Shown piece by piece: positions 5,477 through 5,890 of a DNA stretch of 5,890 nucleotides. Made by a program: the position numbers and the translations under genes. Each line of letters starts with the position of its first letter. Positions within the stretch are counted from its first letter, which is position 1. Origin of the DNA: Rhodospirillaceae bacterium (GTDB lineage Bacteria > Pseudomonadota > Alphaproteobacteria > UBA8366 > GCA-2717185); the NCBI GenBank assembly GCA_018660965.1, contig JABJJH010000602.1, forward strand, positions 1 through 5,890, in the 5' to 3' direction. Below the pieces are notes generated by a model that did not search any database, had not been told where the DNA came from, and saw only the letters and a list, made by a program, of their open reading frames with translations.

Positions 5477-5686
5477 ATGGTGAATGATCCAAACGATCCA
5501 AGCGTGATCGCCGAACAATTATTAGAAATGCACGGCGATGATGGCGCATGGGAAACAGCGACGAAAGGGATCCTTGCAGCGCAAGAGGATGAAGACAATT
5601 ACAGCCTGAGCGTCTGGCGCGAAGTACGGCGAGAACTGAAAATCAAACAGGGCAACGCCGCCAAGCAAAAGGACGAAGGTCGTTGA
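5477..5686 (+). CDS. Small acidic helical hypothetical protein, 69 aa
   Basis: Starts MVNDPNDPSVIAEQLLEMHG, continues through AWETATKGILAAQ and EDEDNYSLSVWREVRREL, and ends in a charged tail (KQKDEGR). The pattern is an N-terminal helix with an HG motif, an Ala-containing second helix, an acidic turn, and a W-R-x-V helix. It matches a widespread group of 60-80 residue alphaproteobacterial proteins of unknown function, possibly the DUF6961 group, though I am not certain of that label. The truncated - strand ORF at 4445-4579 has the same second half (GDLDGAATWRRV). No signal peptide or membrane segment. It begins 59 bases after the 61-residue ORF; the ribosome site is poor (only GAG about 11 bases before the ATG). 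Probably a passenger gene of the accessory region. Confidence 0.6.
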   Translation: MVNDPNDPSVIAEQLLEMHGDDGAWETATKGILAAQEDEDNYSLSVWREVRRELKIKQGNAAKQKDEGR

Positions 5687-5701
5687 AACCACGGAAGCAA
5701 T

Positions 5702-5718
5702 GCGGGAAAACCGCTTTT
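5702..5718 (+). terminator. Short putative terminator after the 69-aa ORF
   Basis: GCGG (5702-5705), loop GAAAA, CCGC (5711-5714), then TTTT (5715-5718). The stem has only 4 strong pairs and the T run only 4 bases, so termination would be weak. Its place 15 bases after the stop of the 69-residue ORF supports the call. Confidence 0.4.
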
Positions 5719-5758
5719 AACGTGTCACGAAGCGAAGTCGGCGGCGTCATCCTGGACG

Positions 5759-5890
5759 TCAGCTATCAGTAGGCAAGCTGAACTTAACGGCGGAAAAGCG
5801 GACAAAGCCGCCAACGGGCACGCCCAGTGTTCGCGGCTCGGTGAATAGCCCGACCTTACGGCGGGGCAATGGACGGATCACACGGCTTAA
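5759..5890 (-). CDS. Possible C-terminal end of an unidentified protein, 5'-partial
   Basis: On the reverse strand the frame is open from the window edge to TGA at 5759-5761 and encodes 43 residues, including GLFTEPRTLGVPVGGFVRF and ending SLPTDS. It looks more natural than the overlapping + frames and has no start inside the window, so it may be the end of a gene lying to the right. Two small inverted repeats overlap it: TCAGCT/AGCTGA (5759-5781), which spans the stop, and GGCGG/CCGCC (5789-5812). They could instead mean that the stretch is non-coding. I do not recognise a family. Confidence 0.25.
   Translation of the reverse strand, partial: LSRVIRPLPRRKVGLFTEPRTLGVPVGGFVRFSAVKFSLPTDS

Noticed and set aside
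5103..5598. Two 78-codon - frames (5103-5339 and 5362-5598)
   Set aside because: They are antisense to the coupled + strand genes at 5232-5417 and 5477-5686, with Cys/Ser/Asn-rich composition and no ribosome site.
4154..5890. CRISPR array or transposase/insertion sequence
   Set aside because: No regularly spaced repeats, no transposase motifs, and no long terminal inverted repeats with target duplications were seen.

Overview
The window looks like a chromosomal segment from an alphaproteobacterium. The strongest evidence is a 103-residue homologue of the complex I accessory subunit NDUFS4 (the 'ETC complex I subunit' family), which among bacteria is essentially alphaproteobacterial. An Atm1-type glutathione-linked ABC exporter, two tRNA genes with encoded CCA and GTG starts fit the same group. 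No genus can be named from this sequence.

Left part (1-4153): compact, GC-rich core genome. On the + strand there is the C-terminus of an antiporter subunit D-like (MrpD/NuoL-type) membrane protein, a complete Atm1-family ABC exporter, and a secreted DUF192 protein, all co-directional with short gaps. A class I SAM-dependent O-methyltransferase is convergent on the - strand, and its stop codon overlaps that of the DUF192 gene. After a gap of about 200 bases come tRNA-Pro(UGG), the NDUFS4-like gene with a clear Shine-Dalgarno sequence and GTG start, and tRNA-Arg(UCU). The theme is membrane energetics, redox chemistry and thiol/metal export, but the genes do not form one obvious pathway.

Right part (4154-5890): the character changes at the 3' end of tRNA-Arg. 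The sequence is more AT-rich in places, coding density is low, and what remains looks like a mosaic of small genes and gene fragments on both strands. It holds a truncated small 'GD-x(5)-W-R-x-V' protein (- strand), a short phage-like fragment (+ strand) meeting it head to head, a 59-residue ORF (- strand), an intrinsic terminator facing left with no matching gene, a frameshifted 'KHGRYS' gene (+ strand), and two small intact ORFs (61 and 69 residues). The first of those two is joined to the broken gene by an ATGA overlap. This is best explained as an accessory region at a tRNA-Arg integration hotspot that has decayed; no integrase or second attachment site lies inside the window.

I did not find a convincing undescribed functional system. 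The points most worth following are the decayed gene mosaic beside tRNA-Arg and the pair of small unknown ORFs at 5232-5686.
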